Of a stretch of 14,230 nucleotides of DNA, positions 13,622 through 14,230 are shown piece after piece; the first letter of the stretch is position 1; each line of letters starts with the position of its first letter. Source of the DNA: VRUE01 sp036557525 (GTDB taxonomy: Bacteria > Actinomycetota > Thermoleophilia > Solirubrobacterales > 70-9). The notes beneath the pieces were generated by a model. That model was not told the DNA's origin. It saw only the letters and a program-made list of their open reading frames with translations, and did no database searches. The stretch lies in NCBI GenBank assembly GCA_036557525.1, contig DATBHH010000097.1, positions 1-14,230 of the forward strand. The letters are read 5' to 3'. Position numbers and translations under genes: made by a program.

Positions 13622-13647
13622 CCCGCCAAAGAGTCACCGGCCGCCCC
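13607..13647 (+). repeat. Hairpin spanning the nuoF stop codon
   Basis: GGGGCGGCCG (13607-13616) and CGGCCGCCCC (13638-13647) pair perfectly over 10 bp. Inside, TGAC (13619-13622) pairs with GTCA (13633-13636), separated by a small internal loop. The nuoF TGA (13619-13621) lies in the inner stem. No T-run follows. It opens the 99-base nuoF-nuoG spacer. Confidence 0.7.
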
Positions 13648-13655
13648 CGGAGGCG

Positions 13656-13701
13656 GGAGCGAGCGCGCGGGATCGCCGGTTGCGATGAGCGCGCGCGAGC
13701 G
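13656..13701 (+). repeat. Diverged repeat, copy 2 (nuoF/nuoG spacer)
   Basis: Ungapped counterpart of 12209-12254 (34 of 46 bases identical). It is even more GC-rich and contains the in-frame but less likely nuoG ATG at 13685. No gene lies in this spacer besides an implausible 36-codon frame. Confidence 0.5.
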
Positions 13702-13708
13702 GGAGCAG

Positions 13709-13723
13709 AGGAGGCGGCGGTTG
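13709..13723 (+). promoter_or_regulatory. nuoG ribosome binding site selecting a TTG start
   Basis: A full AGGAGG (13709-13714) lies 6 bases before TTG (13721-13723). The alternative in-frame ATG at 13685 would add 12 residues (MSAREREQRRRR) that are Arg-rich and unlike NuoG N-termini, and it has no Shine-Dalgarno. The TTG start is therefore preferred. Confidence 0.7.
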
Positions 13724-14230
13724 TCTGAGATCACGCTCATCATCGACGGCCGCGAGGTGACCGCGAACGAGGGCGAAATGCTCTATGACGCGGCGAAGCA
13801 GGGCGACGTCGAGATCCCGGTCTTCTGCTACGAGCCGAAGCTCGGCGATCCGGTCGGCGCCTGCCGGATGTGCCTGGTCGAGATCGAGGGGATCCCGAAA
13901 CTCCAGACTTCGTGCTCGACGCCGGTCCGCGACGGGATGGTCGTCCACACCCGCACCAACCAGGTCAAGCACGCCCAGAACGCCGTCGTCGAGTTCCTGC
14001 TCGTCAATCACCCGCTCGACTGCCCGGTCTGCGACAAAGGCGGCGAATGCCCCCTGCAGGACATCACGATGGGCTGGGGGCCCGGCAACACCCGCTTCAC
14101 CGACGACAAGCGCCACTTCCAGAAGCCGGTCGAGCTCTCGCCGCTGGTCGCGATCGACCGCGAGCGCTGCATCCTCTGCTACCGCTGCGTCCGCTTCAGC
14201 CAGGAGGTCGCCGAGGACGAGCAGCTGCAG
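13721..14230 (+). CDS. nuoG: NADH-quinone oxidoreductase subunit G (NuoG), N-terminal part, cut by window end
   Basis: The first 170 codons of the 75-kDa-type subunit, which wires electrons from NuoF towards N2. The ferredoxin-like N-terminus carries cluster N1b ligands: FCYEPKLGDPVGACRMC (C-x10-C-x2-C), then the Cys in TSCSTP. Next is the His-Cys3 N5 motif region (HAQNAVVEFLLVNHPLDCPVCDKGGECPLQD). The beginning of a further 4Fe-4S motif, ERCILCYRCVRFSQEV, follows before the edge. The downstream molybdopterin-like domain is outside the window. The start is TTG 13721 on the strength of its ribosome site and family length. Confidence 0.94.
   Translation, partial: MSEITLIIDGREVTANEGEMLYDAAKQGDVEIPVFCYEPKLGDPVGACRMCLVEIEGIPKLQTSCSTPVRDGMVVHTRTNQVKHAQNAVVEFLLVNHPLDCPVCDKGGECPLQDITMGWGPGNTRFTDDKRHFQKPVELSPLVAIDRERCILCYRCVRFSQEVAEDEQLQ

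Noticed and set aside
13618..13728. A 36-codon frame whose ATG overlaps the nuoF TGA
   Set aside because: Arg/Ala-rich, covers the hairpin, repeat and nuoG ribosome site, and has no Shine-Dalgarno of its own. Most likely chance.
1..14230. CRISPR arrays, tRNA/rRNA genes, insertion sequences, defence or biosynthetic clusters
   Set aside because: Looked for and not seen: no regularly spaced repeats, no cloverleaf-like segments, no transposase or nuclease motifs.

Overview
The window is GC-rich bacterial chromosome, roughly 70% GC by eye, with several GTG starts and one TTG start. It carries an F420-type (DDN-like) oxidoreductase and a classic nuoA-B-C-D-E-F-G order. Together these suggest an actinobacterial lineage, perhaps Thermoleophilia/Solirubrobacterales. 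That placement is an inference; no rRNA is present. I see no tRNA, rRNA, CRISPR array, insertion sequence or phage gene. Genes are dense and no gene-free stretch exceeds 300 bases.

Left part (1-4450): a minus-strand ABC exporter pair (ATPase plus an FtsX/MacB-like permease cut by the window edge) diverges from a plus-strand HAD phosphatase-MFS transporter pair joined by an ATGA overlap. A minus-strand double hot-dog thioesterase-like gene follows and diverges from a plus-strand msrB (methionine sulfoxide reductase B).

Middle part (4450-8530): a minus-strand cluster is transcribed cytochrome c lipoprotein -> serS -> NarL/LuxR response regulator, with gaps of 10 and 28 bases. Divergent from it on the plus strand are a flavin reductase-like gene and, beyond an AT-rich nested palindrome, an F420-dependent oxidoreductase-like gene. 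A small multi-pass membrane protein converges on the latter.

Right part (8600-14230): the respiratory complex I (NADH:quinone oxidoreductase) operon begins with a good -10 box (TATAAC). It encodes NuoA (membrane arm), NuoB and NuoD with NuoC (quinone-linked connecting module), then NuoE, NuoF and the first 170 codons of NuoG (NADH-oxidising module). The ligands for clusters N2, N1a, N3, N1b and N5 are all visible.

The most unusual material is non-coding structure inside the nuo operon. Genes A to D overlap or abut tightly. From the nuoD start onward, each junction carries either a large perfect inverted repeat (17 bp at the nuoD start; 19 bp between nuoD and nuoE, beginning in the nuoD stop codon; 10 bp across the nuoF stop codon) or a diverged repeat shared by the E/F and F/G spacers. 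These could be RNA structures that tune translation or stability of the modules, or a family of small intergenic repeats. The sequence alone does not decide. Two local GC dips, at the 3' end of serS and the 5' end of nuoD, also stand out.
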